Below, piece by piece: positions 1-8,418 of a stretch of DNA of 64,000 bases. The notes under the pieces were generated by a model. The model did no database searches. It was not told where the DNA came from and worked only from the letters and a program-made list of their open reading frames with translations. This DNA comes from JBNARI01 sp049718765 (GTDB lineage: Bacteria; Bacillota; Sulfobacillia; DUMF01): the NCBI GenBank assembly GCA_049718765.1, contig JBNARI010000005.1, positions 21,234 to 85,233 on the forward strand, in the 5' to 3' direction. The position numbers and the translations under genes were made by a program. Numbering within the stretch: position 1 is the stretch's first letter; each line of letters begins with the position of its first letter.

Positions 1-428
1 CTCACCGCTTTTAGGGCTATGTCTCCAGCGCTGGCTGGCTCCACGGTCACGCTCCACTTCACGATGGGCCTGTAAAATGCGTTAAGGTCCATCACTTGGT
101 GGGTGGCAATTGCTGCGCGGGTTATTGTAATCTGCCCAGTAATCGCGATTAGTGGATCTCTGTCCATCCAAGCGTTGGCGATTCCAGTTGCCATGTTTGC
201 TGCCCCAGGGCCCAGCGTGGAAACACACACTCCTGGAATCCCTGTGAGCTGTCCGGTAACCCCAGCCGCAAATGCGGCTGCATTCTCATGCCTGGTGAGG
301 ATGAACTGGATGCCTTCTTTCCTGGCTTCGTCCAGGAACTCCACCACTTCCCCTCCAGGGTAACCAAACATGTAGCGAACCCCTGCTGCCTTCAGCACCT
401 GCGCAATGGTTGCTGCCACACTAGCCAC
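1..428 (-). CDS. Thiamine-diphosphate enzyme, N-terminal fragment (runs off left edge)
   Basis: The reading frame opens with GTG at 428 and stays open to base 1, giving about 142 residues. I read VAATIAQVLKAAGVRYMFGY, then PGGEVVEFLDEA, TRHENAAAFAAG, TLGPGAANMATG and DRDPLIAITGQ. This is the N-terminal pyrimidine-binding domain of the acetolactate synthase/pyruvate decarboxylase superfamily; the Glu of RHENAAA is the family's cofactor-activating glutamate. The central and C-terminal diphosphate-binding domains are outside the window, so substrate cannot be assigned; acetolactate synthase, sulfoacetaldehyde acetyltransferase and related lyases all fit. An SD-like GGAGGGTGAA lies before the start. 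The gene is 14 bases downstream of the TIGR04076 gene and probably in its operon. Confidence 0.85.
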   Translation of the reverse strand, partial: MASVAATIAQVLKAAGVRYMFGYPGGEVVEFLDEARKEGIQFILTRHENAAAFAAGVTGQLTGIPGVCVSTLGPGAANMATGIANAWMDRDPLIAITGQITITRAAIATHQVMDLNAFYRPIVKWSVTVEPASAGDIALKAV

Positions 429-442
429 TCACTTCACCCTCC

Positions 443-754
443 CTATTCGTTAAGGGGTTTGATTTCAAAAAGCACCGTTCCTCCCGACGTATGGGGTGGA
501 CCTGGGTCCACGCACTGCCAAAGCCTGCCATCAAGCCCCAGGTGGGCGTAGTCCACACCCATCCTCGCTGCAAATACCGCCGGGTAGAGGGAACAGAAAG
601 CGTAACCACAGATCGGTCCCGACTCTTCCTTGGACACGTTGGCGCCTCGCAGCACAATCTTGTCCCCTACTCTTATGCCTGCCGCACAGTGCCCTCTAAC
701 CTCGCGAGCCACAATCTCCACGTCCCGCGCAATCTCCGCAACCTGTTTCACCAT
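443..754 (-). CDS. TIGR04076 family protein
   Basis: This 103-residue soluble protein has the pattern of the small TIGR04076 family: a beta-rich body starting EIARDVEIVAREVRGHCAAG, a conserved ICGYAFCSLYP segment with two cysteines, and a C-terminal D.GPPHTSGGTVLFEI stretch. The biochemical function of the family is not known to me; the conserved cysteines hint at metal or redox chemistry, which is inference. It lies between the tripartite transporter permease and a thiamine-diphosphate enzyme with 12-14 base gaps, so it is probably co-transcribed with both. Confidence 0.75.
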   Translation of the reverse strand: MVKQVAEIARDVEIVAREVRGHCAAGIRVGDKIVLRGANVSKEESGPICGYAFCSLYPAVFAARMGVDYAHLGLDGRLWQCVDPGPPHTSGGTVLFEIKPLNE

Positions 755-766
755 GCAATCCTCCCT

Positions 767-2245
767 TCACGCCTGGGATTCCCTTTGCCTCCTTGCCATG
801 AACGCCGCTGTAACCACAGTCAGACAAAGCAAGGCCGCGCTTATTGGCCTGGTTACGAACACCGTCCATGAGCCCTGGGACAGTATGAGTGACTGGCGCA
901 CTGCGTTTTCAATCATTGGGCCCAAAATCAGCGCAAGCACGATTGGAACCACAGGAAACCCGTACTTTTCCATGACGTACCCAAGCACCCCGAAGGCAAT
1001 TGCAAACATCACCTGCAAGGTGGACCCGGACTCAGCGAACGCCCCTATCACGGAAAACACTGCCACTATTGATACAAGGTACTCCTTGCGGATCGAAGCT
1101 ATCAGCGTAATTGGCTTTATGAGCAGGAAACCTATGGCCAGCATGATAATGTTGGCGAGGATCATCCCGGCAAAAATGGGGTAAACGACCTCAGGGTGCT
1201 CCTTGAACAACATTGGACCCGGCTGCAGCCCTTGCACTGTTAAAGCTCCAAGCAACACTGCAGTGACAGCGTCCCCTGGGATTCCCAGGGTAAGCATGGG
1301 AATCATGGCACCTCCTGTGACCCCGTTGTTGGCTGCTTCTGGCGCGGCAACTCCTTCCAAGATCCCAGTGCCGAACAGCTCAGGGTTTTTGGAACTGCGG
1401 CGAGCTTCACCATAAGCCATGAACGCAGCAATGGTCCCGCCAGCACCAGGCAGGATTCCTACCCACGTGCCGATCAGGCTGCTCTTCAGCCCAATCCGGA
1501 CTATTCTCTTAATCTCGTCCCAATTGGGGAGAACGCTGCCAATGTTGCGCACTATTTCGCGCTGGGCGGGAGGAGTCTCCACCAATCTGAACACCTCAGC
1601 AATAGCGAAGAATCCTATGACTGCCGGCAAGAAGGGAATTCCTCCAGACAGCTCAAGGCTTCCAAAAGTGAAGCGAGGCACCGGAAGTATGGGGTCCATT
1701 CCAATTGTTGAAAGGAGTAACCCGAATACCGCAGAAACCGCGCCCTTTAAAAGCGACTTTCCGGACACTGCAAACACTGCAGTCAAGCCAAACACGCCCA
1801 CTGCAGCGTATTCCACCGGGGAAAACGCCAGGGCAAACCTGGCAAGGGGCGGAGAAAGGAACACCATGATTGCAGCAGAAACAAGCCCGCCCAAAGTAGA
1901 AGCCAACAGCGCTGTGCCAATTGCCTTTCCAGCCTTGCCTTGTTTGGCCATGGGATATCCGTCCAGCACGGTGGCCGCTGCAGCAGGCGTCCCAGGTGCC
2001 CTGATTGTGATTGCGGTGATGGAACCACCGTACATGCCCCCGCAGTAAATGGCGATAAGCAATAAGAGGGCAGGTACTGGGTCCAGGTTCATGGTGAAAG
2101 GTATGAGCAGTGCAATGGCCAAAGTTGCGGTGAGCCCTGGCACGGCCCCGAAAACAATACCTATCACGGACCCGAGCACCATGATCAGGAAGTTGGAAGG
2201 TCGAAACACAGCTTCCAAGGCCATTATCAATTGGTCAGGCAACAA
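767..2245 (-). CDS. tctA: Tripartite tricarboxylate transporter, large permease TctA
   Basis: This 492-residue polytopic membrane protein matches TctA, the 12-helix subunit of secondary transporters that import carboxylates captured by an extracytoplasmic binding protein. Family landmarks are the early GTPAAAATVLDGYPMAK segment, the repeated glycine-rich loops GILPGAGGTIAAFMAYGEA and GGAMIPMLTLGIPGDAVTAV, and the usual length of about 500. The start is TTG at 2245 behind GGGAGGGGG. It follows tctB by 18 bases and tctC before that, the canonical C-B-A order when read on the minus strand. Substrate is unknown; a carboxylate is likely from the family. Confidence 0.95.
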   Translation of the reverse strand: MLPDQLIMALEAVFRPSNFLIMVLGSVIGIVFGAVPGLTATLAIALLIPFTMNLDPVPALLLLIAIYCGGMYGGSITAITIRAPGTPAAAATVLDGYPMAKQGKAGKAIGTALLASTLGGLVSAAIMVFLSPPLARFALAFSPVEYAAVGVFGLTAVFAVSGKSLLKGAVSAVFGLLLSTIGMDPILPVPRFTFGSLELSGGIPFLPAVIGFFAIAEVFRLVETPPAQREIVRNIGSVLPNWDEIKRIVRIGLKSSLIGTWVGILPGAGGTIAAFMAYGEARRSSKNPELFGTGILEGVAAPEAANNGVTGGAMIPMLTLGIPGDAVTAVLLGALTVQGLQPGPMLFKEHPEVVYPIFAGMILANIIMLAIGFLLIKPITLIASIRKEYLVSIVAVFSVIGAFAESGSTLQVMFAIAFGVLGYVMEKYGFPVVPIVLALILGPMIENAVRQSLILSQGSWTVFVTRPISAALLCLTVVTAAFMARRQRESQA

Positions 2246-2263
2246 GTTCTACCCCCTCCCGCG

Positions 2264-2743
2264 CTACCTGAAAAGAACACCCGCAGGCAGCGACGCATGA
2301 AGCAAGTACGAGAATACCATGTAGACCACAACCATTATGAGGCAAGAGCTCAACGCTGCAGACTTTATGTTGGGTCGCTCCTGCGCCATTAGGGTGAGCG
2401 TGGCAGCATACAGGAACGTTGATAGCATGAAACCCAATAAATGAATGGTGTAGTAGTATACTACAGACAGCAGTACCACCTGCGGTACCGTTACTGCGCT
2501 GCGCCGGTTTCTCACACTGGCCTTTGGGGCATGTTCGGCCTTTGATGGGGCTCTCAAACTGAGCCCCATCAAGGCTGCTCCCAATAGAGCCAGGAGGCCT
2601 GCACAAACCCTAGGAAAGAAGCTGGGTCCTGCAAGTTTCACTTCAAACGCGGGCAGTCCCCCACTTGAAACCCAGAACAGCAGCGCTATTCCAATGGCCA
2701 ACAGTCCTCCAATCGTGTCAGGATTCAGTGCGTTTCGCCTCAC
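2264..2743 (-). CDS. tctB: Tripartite tricarboxylate transporter, small permease TctB
   Basis: The 159-residue protein has four to five hydrophobic helices and the TctB-type opening, with IGGLLAIGIALLFW as helix 1 and GPSFFPRVCAGLLALLGAAL as helix 2 with the FFPR motif. TctB is poorly conserved in general, so assignment rests on length, topology and position between tctA and tctC. The start is GTG at 2743, eight bases after a GAGGGG ribosome-binding site. It would form the membrane complex with TctA. Confidence 0.9.
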   Translation of the reverse strand: MRRNALNPDTIGGLLAIGIALLFWVSSGGLPAFEVKLAGPSFFPRVCAGLLALLGAALMGLSLRAPSKAEHAPKASVRNRRSAVTVPQVVLLSVVYYYTIHLLGFMLSTFLYAATLTLMAQERPNIKSAALSSCLIMVVVYMVFSYLLHASLPAGVLFR

Positions 2744-2771
2744 GGTGGGAGCCCCTCTTTCACCAGAGCGG

Positions 2772-3764
2772 TCATTGCTTGCCAGTAAGGTTCAGGTCTT
2801 TGACTACTTGCTGAACCCTGGGATACAGACTATCGAGGAACGCCTTGAAACTCGCTGCGTCCCTAAAGAAGGGATCGTATTTTGCCTTGGTTGCTGCATC
2901 CATGAACTCAGGATTCTTGTACGCCTTGACGAAGGCGTCTTCCAGGACCTTCTTAACGTCTGATGGAACCCCTTTGGGAACGGCAATGGCCCTCCACGAC
3001 TCATACACTACGTCGTAACCCAACTCCTTGAGGGTAGGAACGTCGGGATAGTCAGGCATACGCTTCTCAGCCGTCACTGCCAGAAGCCTGATAGTGCCCT
3101 GCTTGATGTGCTGGTCAGCCAGGGAAATGGTATTCATCTGTGCATCAATGTGCTTTCCAAGGAGCGCAGCGTTGAGGTCAGGGGAGCCCTTGAACGGGAC
3201 TATCGAGAACTTCGCACCAGAGGCCTTTTCCAGTAATGCCACTGCCTGGTGGAACACCCCTCCCAGAGGAGTAGTGCCCATCTTGACCGTTTCCGGTTTG
3301 GCTTTAGCTGCATCGATTAGGTCTTTCAGTGACTTGTACGGGCTATCCCCGTGTACCATGATTCCAAAGGGCTGCGCTGTGAACTGGAGCAGGTACTCGA
3401 AGTCGTCATACTTTACCGGCGAAGTGCCCATCGCCTGGTTGGTCAATATGTCGAACGTCACAAGGCAAATAGTGTAGCCGTCCTTCTTGGCACTGGCAGC
3501 CTGAGCCCAACCAAGGGCTCCATTGGAACCTGCAACGTTTATGGGAGTGATGCCCACGCCTAGCTCCTTCTCGGCGTACTTTGCAATGAGTCTGGCGGCA
3601 AGGTCCGATGCCCCTCCAGCAGGCCAGGGGATTATCATCTCAATGGGTTTGGTGGGGAACTTATTGACTTGACTTCCAGAACAACCCGCAACTGTCACCA
3701 ACAAGAATGCACTCAATAACACCGCGGCCATGCGTCGCGCCACAAGCGCCCTTTCCTTGGTCAT
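2772..3764 (-). CDS. tctC: Tripartite tricarboxylate transporter substrate-binding lipoprotein TctC
   Basis: This 330-residue exported protein has a lipoprotein signal (basic N-terminus, hydrophobic AAVLLSAFLLVTVAGC, lipobox cysteine) followed by the Bug/TctC fold: PTKPIEMIIPWPAGGASDLAAR is the hallmark ligand-binding loop, and KYDDFEYLLQFTAQPFGIMV and DYPDVPTLKELGYDV are also typical. It captures an organic anion outside the membrane and delivers it to TctAB. Bug-family proteins bind diverse carboxylates and amides, so the ligand is unknown. An AAGGGGGG ribosome-binding site precedes the ATG. The YunC-like gene lies 30 bases upstream. Confidence 0.95.
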   Translation of the reverse strand: MTKERALVARRMAAVLLSAFLLVTVAGCSGSQVNKFPTKPIEMIIPWPAGGASDLAARLIAKYAEKELGVGITPINVAGSNGALGWAQAASAKKDGYTICLVTFDILTNQAMGTSPVKYDDFEYLLQFTAQPFGIMVHGDSPYKSLKDLIDAAKAKPETVKMGTTPLGGVFHQAVALLEKASGAKFSIVPFKGSPDLNAALLGKHIDAQMNTISLADQHIKQGTIRLLAVTAEKRMPDYPDVPTLKELGYDVVYESWRAIAVPKGVPSDVKKVLEDAFVKAYKNPEFMDAATKAKYDPFFRDAASFKAFLDSLYPRVQQVVKDLNLTGKQ

Positions 3765-3794
3765 GTTGACAGTACCCCCCTTTTGAACAATAAA

Positions 3795-4097
3795 TTATAC
3801 CATCTTGCTCAGAGCTTCTTCCCCGGACATGCCCTCTACCACTCCAAGCTCCCTGGCAGCAGCTGTCACCCCGTCAACCTTTGCGGTGAGAATATCCTCA
3901 GGAGAGGAGACACCCGTCACTCTAGCAGCCACAATCTTGCGGTCCTTGTGGAGTCCATCCAACCTGACCACGTCCAGAAGCCCGCACATCACATATCCCT
4001 TGGGTGCCACTGCAACCAACAGGTTTGTCTTGGGAAGCGCAAGGGAAATGCCCACGCAAATGGTGTCCCCAACTCTCAGGGGCACCATGGAAATCAT
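3795..4097 (-). CDS. YunC-like protein (DUF1805)
   Basis: A 100-residue protein starting at ATG 4097 behind AAGGAGGTGAG. It shows the DUF1805/YunC pattern: an N-terminal strand region with ISLALPKTNLLVAVAPKGYV, then MCGLLDVVRLDGL, then AARVTGVSSPEDILTAKVDG. The function of the family is not established. It is the first gene after the terminator that closes the ABC-type operon and probably heads the transcript containing tctCBA. Homology is judged by eye from the CGLLDV and VTGV segments. Confidence 0.75.
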   Translation of the reverse strand: MISMVPLRVGDTICVGISLALPKTNLLVAVAPKGYVMCGLLDVVRLDGLHKDRKIVAARVTGVSSPEDILTAKVDGVTAAARELGVVEGMSGEEALSKMV

Positions 4098-4389
4098 TGG
4101 CTCACCTCCTTGGCAAAATGCTAAACAATTCTAGATCTAATATCTTGCGTACAATGACTATTTCTCCTTTGGACCTCAAACTCCTGCTCCAAAATGAGCC
4201 TGGAATGTGGTCTGTGGAGTACCAACAGCCCCTGTCGCCTGCTCACGCAAACATACGGAAGCGGCCCAAAACAGTGTGCACTACGTGCTGAGGCTTAGCC
4301 CATCTGGGGCCATTCAGGGCAGTTGGGAGTGTGGGGTCCAGTCATAAAGCGGGGGATGGCGTCTGTCGCCATCCCCCGTTCTCAGGGTA
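4098..4389. other. Intergenic region between the ABC-type and tctCBA operons
   Basis: I see no gene here. It contains the terminator hairpin at 4350-4378 and the 5' region of the YunC-like gene. On the minus strand TTGTAC and TAGAAT lie 15 bases apart near 4132-4158, a poor but possible promoter for the YunC-tctCBA transcript. Confidence 0.5.
4350..4378 (-). terminator. Strong hairpin terminator after the sugar-type binding protein gene
   Basis: A perfect 12-bp inverted repeat (CGGGGGATGGCG / CGCCATCCCCCG) with a 5-base loop begins 12 bases beyond the stop codon of the binding-protein gene. On the minus strand it is followed by CTTTATG, so the U-tract is short. It separates this operon from the YunC-tctCBA operon. 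Confidence 0.75.
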
Positions 4390-5499
4390 TCAGCTAGTTG
4401 GTATCTTCCAGCCTGCAGGAGGTCTCGATACCCCTTCGAAATTGAAGGTGTCCACGTTGGATTTGTCTACAATAGTGAGGGGAGTCCAGTACTGTTTCAG
4501 CAGCTGGTCCGCTTTGCCTTGGAGCGTCCAAATGGCAGCCCTCACGCCCCACCTGCCCATTATGGTGGAAGACTGCACCACTGTTGCGGTAATGCGTCCG
4601 TCGCGGATGGCCTTAATGCAATCGTCCTGGGAGTCAGTGGTAGTGACCACGATCTTCCCAGCCTTGCCCGCAGCAGCGATGGCCTGGGCTGCACCCACAC
4701 CCAGGAAATCGCTTCCAGTGAACACCCCGTCGATTTGTTTGTAGGCCTGCAGGGCGTCCTCCATTTCCTTCATGCCCGCCGCCGGATCAGAATCCAGGAA
4801 CCTTTCTGCGATGATCTTTATGTTGGGGCAGTTTTGCTGCATGTAATCCTTGAACCCCTTGGCCCTGTACATTGCCCAGGTTGTGCCGGCAGGCCCATCC
4901 AACATGAGCACGTTGCCCTTGCCGTTTAGCTTCTTGGCCATGTACTCAGCATGCATTCGCCCAATCTGCTCGTCGTCAGAACGAATCCTGGTGACTACTT
5001 TCTCGTTCTTGGTCATCACGTTCACGTTGATTACAGGGATGCCCGCCTTTGCCGCGCTGTCCACCACCGGAACTGTGCCTTCTAGGTTCACGGCAACCAG
5101 GATGATGGCGTCCACGGGCATCGCAATGAGGTCTTCCACCTGTTTGACCTGGCGCTCCAAGTTGGCGTAGCCTCCAGCTTCAAACAGCACAACTTTGGCC
5201 CCGTACTTGGCAGCTTCGTCGAAATAGCCATAAGCCTGGGCGACGAAGTGCGGATTGGCCAGGTGTGGCAAGGCTACTCCTATGGTATACTGCTTGTCGG
5301 GTTTGGGCGGCTCCGGCATTTCTCGAGAATCGCCTGGTTTGGAATATTCGTAGGCCCGGGCGATCTTGGGGTCCTTTGCCGGGGCCTCCTGCTTCTTGGG
5401 AGCCTCGGTTTGGGCTGGCTTTGAGGTTGTGCAACCCGAAGTAGCCACCAACACGAGCGCAAGTGCAACACACAGCCACACAAGCTTGTACCGACGCAC
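4390..5499 (-). CDS. Sugar ABC transporter substrate-binding lipoprotein (RbsB-like)
   Basis: The frame extends to 5535, but the start is best placed at GTG 5499, nine bases after AAGGAGGT, giving 369 residues with a lipoprotein signal (LVWLCVALALVLVATSGC). After a Lys/Pro-rich linker comes a type-1 periplasmic-binding fold: YTIGVALPHLANPHFVAQAY, VDAIILVAVNLEGTVPVVD, AKAGIPVINVNV, DGVFTGSDFLGVGAAQAI and VVTTTDSQDDCIKAIRDG. This is the ribose/galactose/autoinducer-2 binder class; the ligand is unknown. It is the last gene of an ABC operon whose permease and ATPase genes are broken, so the binder is intact but without a functional local partner. It could serve another transporter or be on its way to loss. 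Confidence 0.9.
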   Translation of the reverse strand: MRRYKLVWLCVALALVLVATSGCTTSKPAQTEAPKKQEAPAKDPKIARAYEYSKPGDSREMPEPPKPDKQYTIGVALPHLANPHFVAQAYGYFDEAAKYGAKVVLFEAGGYANLERQVKQVEDLIAMPVDAIILVAVNLEGTVPVVDSAAKAGIPVINVNVMTKNEKVVTRIRSDDEQIGRMHAEYMAKKLNGKGNVLMLDGPAGTTWAMYRAKGFKDYMQQNCPNIKIIAERFLDSDPAAGMKEMEDALQAYKQIDGVFTGSDFLGVGAAQAIAAAGKAGKIVVTTTDSQDDCIKAIRDGRITATVVQSSTIMGRWGVRAAIWTLQGKADQLLKQYWTPLTIVDKSNVDTFNFEGVSRPPAGWKIPTS

Positions 5500-5588
5500 T
5501 TTTCCATACCTCCTTTTCCTGATGACCACGAACAAGCGATCAGTGAGCCCAAGCGTGCGACTGCACCCGCAAAGTCATTACCACCCCC

Positions 5589-6387
5589 TTACGCTACCTG
5601 AGGTTTCTCTTGTTCAATGTGTTTGGCGTTACCGCAGCCAGTTGCCAATGATTTGCCATGAGCAGCACGCCGAAAAACGTGTCCACCATTGTGCCTTCGC
5701 CTCCCTTCAGGCTTGTGCCGCCAATTACAGCTGGTGCCACCGACTCCGCTGAAACAATAGGCGACTATCTTGTATCTGGCCACGTTGATCCCTGAAACAA
5801 ATGTGGCTTCCTCGTTGCCGCCGATCGCGTAAAGGTATCTGCCTGCCACGGTCCATGTAAGGAACACGTACCCCACTCCAAACTCCCAACCAGGCGAAAG
5901 AGTCCGGAAGGCCCGTTACCGGCATGCCATTGGTATATGTGAATGCGGCTCCTCGCAAGAAAGACAGCCCGCCCATGGTCACTATGAACGCAGGCAGCTT
6001 CAGGTACGCCACTAGGGAGCCTTGCACCATGCCAATTGCAAGCCCCAAGGCTAACGCCACCACAATGCCAAAGGCGATGCCCCGGCTTACGATTCGGGTG
6101 GCAGCCACAACGCACATGAGGCCCAGCACTGATCCCTGTGACAAGTGCACGCCACCGGTGAGGATCACCATGGTCTGCACCACCGAGGCAATAGCCAGGA
6201 TCGACGTCTGCCTGGCCATGTTGGTAAGGTTGGAGGATATGCAGAAGTTTGGGTTGATCGAGCCAAAGCACAGGGACCAAAATAGTATCGCAGCTGGAAG
6301 TGCTGCCTTGTTCCACGACAACCCTCCCATCCACCGCCGGCGCGCCACTTCAGGTTCCACCACTCCAATCACCCCTGTAGCCAGCAT
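5589..6387 (-). pseudogene. Broken RbsC-type sugar ABC transporter permease
   Basis: From 6387 the frame encodes a recognisable permease N-terminus (ILAIASVVQTMVILTGGVHL, then LKLPAFIVTMGGLSFLRGAA), then breaks at about 5880. Homology resumes in a second frame (GRYLYAIGGNEEATFVSGIN, RYKIVAYCFSG). Next, the segment that normally carries another membrane helix pair is missing. The sequence re-enters a third frame with SAESVAPAVIGGTSLKGGEG and ends NTLNKRNLR. At least two frameshifts and one deletion are therefore present. The intact family protein is about 320 residues. It lies between the dead ATPase gene and the intact binding protein gene. Confidence 0.88.
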
Positions 6388-7368
6388 TCACCATAGTTTC
6401 TACTCCCAAGGCGTAGTTCAGGATTCGTTCCTGGCTGGCCCTGGCAGTTTCCATCTCGGCCACCATCCTGGCAGCCCTCATCACGTAAATCCTGAGCTCG
6501 GAGGAGATCATCGGGATGCCGGCACCGTTGGCCACCAACTCGTTCATGAGCTGATACACTTCCACCTTTGGGCCCACGTCGGTCCCCCTAGTTGGTTCGT
6601 CGAAGATGAACACATCAGATCAGGCGCATAGCCACCTTGCAAGAACCACTTTTTGCTGGTTTCCTCCGCTCAAGTGGAGCACTTTCTGGAATAAGCTGGG
6701 CGTCCTCATGTTCATCCTACAAAGCTACCCGCAACCTCCAATTCCTTACCCAAGCTCACCAGGCCTCTTGAGCACAACTGACCCAGGGAAGCAAGGGTGA
6801 CGTTGTCCTTCACCGACATGGTGAGCACAAGGCCATGCACTTTCCTTTCCTCTGGCAGGAAGGCAATGCCAAGACTGATTGCCTCCTGGGGCAAGAGATT
6901 GTCACCTACTTTCCCTCCAGTAGTTCTGCCCAGGCCGAATAGGGTCCTCGCCGGCTCAGTTCTTCCAGTGCCAACGAACCCAGCTGGATCCAACTCCGTT
7001 TCAAGCATCCCCAGCTGATCCTGGCTCTGCCTGAGTAGTTGAGTCCAGTTCATGAAAGCCAGTTTGCCCACTTTCACTCGGGGCTCCATGCCAAGGAAAA
7101 CCTTCTCGGCAACGCTCAGGTAAGGCACGAGATTGAACTCCTGGCATATAGTGGCTATCTCGAGCTTTTAGGCATGGCAAGGGTCCTGGATCTCCACCTC
7201 CTGCCCGCACACCTTGATCGTGTCGGCATCCTTCCTGTACACCCCAGACAAAACCTTGATGAGGGTCGACTTCCCTGCGCCGTTTTCTCCCACCAGGACG
7301 TGAGCTTCAAAATCAGCGCTGTTCAGGGCCACAACTCCCTTTGCCTCGATGAGTGCCTGCTCTTACAT
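6350..7368 (-). pseudogene. Broken RbsA/MglA-type sugar ABC transporter ATPase
   Basis: Pieces of a two-domain sugar ABC ATPase are spread over three frames. Near 7280 I read HVLVGENGAGKSTLIKVLSG with an intact Walker A. At about 7170 an in-frame stop interrupts before LEIATICQEFNLVPYLSVAE. Then ISLGIAFLPEERKVHGLVLT and MSVKDNVTLASL belong to the second domain after an internal deletion. Next come the signature LSGGNQQKVVLARWL and the Walker B end FIFDEPTRGTDVGPK, again split by a stop. An ATG at 7368 is directly followed by TAA. Normal length is about 500 codons; about 340 remain. Confidence 0.88.
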
Positions 7369-7548
7369 GGCATACAACAAGACTCAGGCTAACTCCCTTG
7401 CTGATCAAGAGGGCAGAAAGTTGCAGGATGTGTTACGAGATGCCTACTACGTGCGGTCCGTTGTCGAGTCATGCGGGTTTCGCGTCTCTGCGGCGACCGG
7501 TCAACAAGTTGCACTGATCTGCAAATCTGCAACGGATTATGGTCTGAC

Positions 7549-8304
7549 CTATTCTAGACAGCGTAAAGCTCCAGCCATCAGTGGTGCACCTTCATCGACT
7601 ACTTTGTCGAAAACGGTCTCTACTTCGGACAGGTGCATTGCCATGGCGTTCCTAGCCTTGTCCGGATTCCGTTCCGCAATGTACTCCAAGATACGGCTGT
7701 GATGCTCAATCGAGGACTGCTTGATAGTCGGGCACTCCTCCACAAGCCTCGAGTGGGCTTCAGCCAGCAGGTGTCTCACTGCAGCAAACAATTCGTACAA
7801 GACGCGGTTTCTGGCCGCACTGGCTATGCCCATGTGAAACTTGAGGTCAGCTTCGATAAACCGTGAAACGTCTGTTTCAATGGATGCCTTCATGTTGGCG
7901 ATGGCGTCACTCAGGCACCCAATGTCCTCTGGGGTTCGCCGGACAGCCGCAAGGGCAGCGAACTCCAGTTCCAGTAACCTGCGGGCCTCTAGCAATTCCC
8001 TGAAGGTCATGTTCTCAAGTATTGCCCTGTAGCGCAAGGGTTCTACAAGGGACTGCCCACAGCTGCTAACGAACGTGCCTTCTGGGTTCCTCGAGACCAG
8101 TCCAGCAGCAGCAAGGCCCTTGAGCGCTTCGCGCACAGACGACCTTCCCACCCCAAGTCGCCTAGCCAGCTCGTGCTCTGGAGGGAGTTTATCCCCTTTG
8201 CGCAGCGCTCCTTCCTCTATGAGGCGCTTAATCTCCTCCATCACTGCGTCGGCTACAGTGCTCTTCTTTATTCTGTGCAAACCTTTCTCCGAGTTTGGGT
8301 GCAT
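7549..8304 (-). CDS. GntR-family (FadR/FCD type) transcriptional regulator
   Basis: The 251-residue protein has an N-terminal winged helix (KLPPEHELARRLGVGRSSVR then EALKGLAAAGLVSRNPEGTF, residues about 40-80) and an all-helical FCD effector domain (RELLEARRLLELEFAALAAV, then DLKFHMGIASAARNRVLYEL with metal-ligand-type Asp/His residues, and a late SSIEHHSRILEYI segment). FadR-type regulators usually repress catabolic and transport genes until a carboxylate-type effector binds. It lies upstream of the decayed ABC operon on the same strand and may have controlled it and perhaps tctCBA; that is inference from position. A GAGGA ribosome-binding site precedes ATG 8304. Confidence 0.92.
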   Translation of the reverse strand: MHPNSEKGLHRIKKSTVADAVMEEIKRLIEEGALRKGDKLPPEHELARRLGVGRSSVREALKGLAAAGLVSRNPEGTFVSSCGQSLVEPLRYRAILENMTFRELLEARRLLELEFAALAAVRRTPEDIGCLSDAIANMKASIETDVSRFIEADLKFHMGIASAARNRVLYELFAAVRHLLAEAHSRLVEECPTIKQSSIEHHSRILEYIAERNPDKARNAMAMHLSEVETVFDKVVDEGAPLMAGALRCLE

Positions 8305-8418
8305 TGGCGGATCCTCTGTTGTCGGTATTATCTGATTGTCTCATAGTTCGACATCTTTGGGAAAACTCCTTCCCCCTGAAGGAAATGATCACCTTTCCAG
8401 AGAACTAAATGAAGTGGA

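Noticed and set aside
5765..6334. 189-codon minus-strand frame inside the permease pseudogene region.
   Set aside because: It is the wrong frame over most of its length; only the other frames show permease homology.
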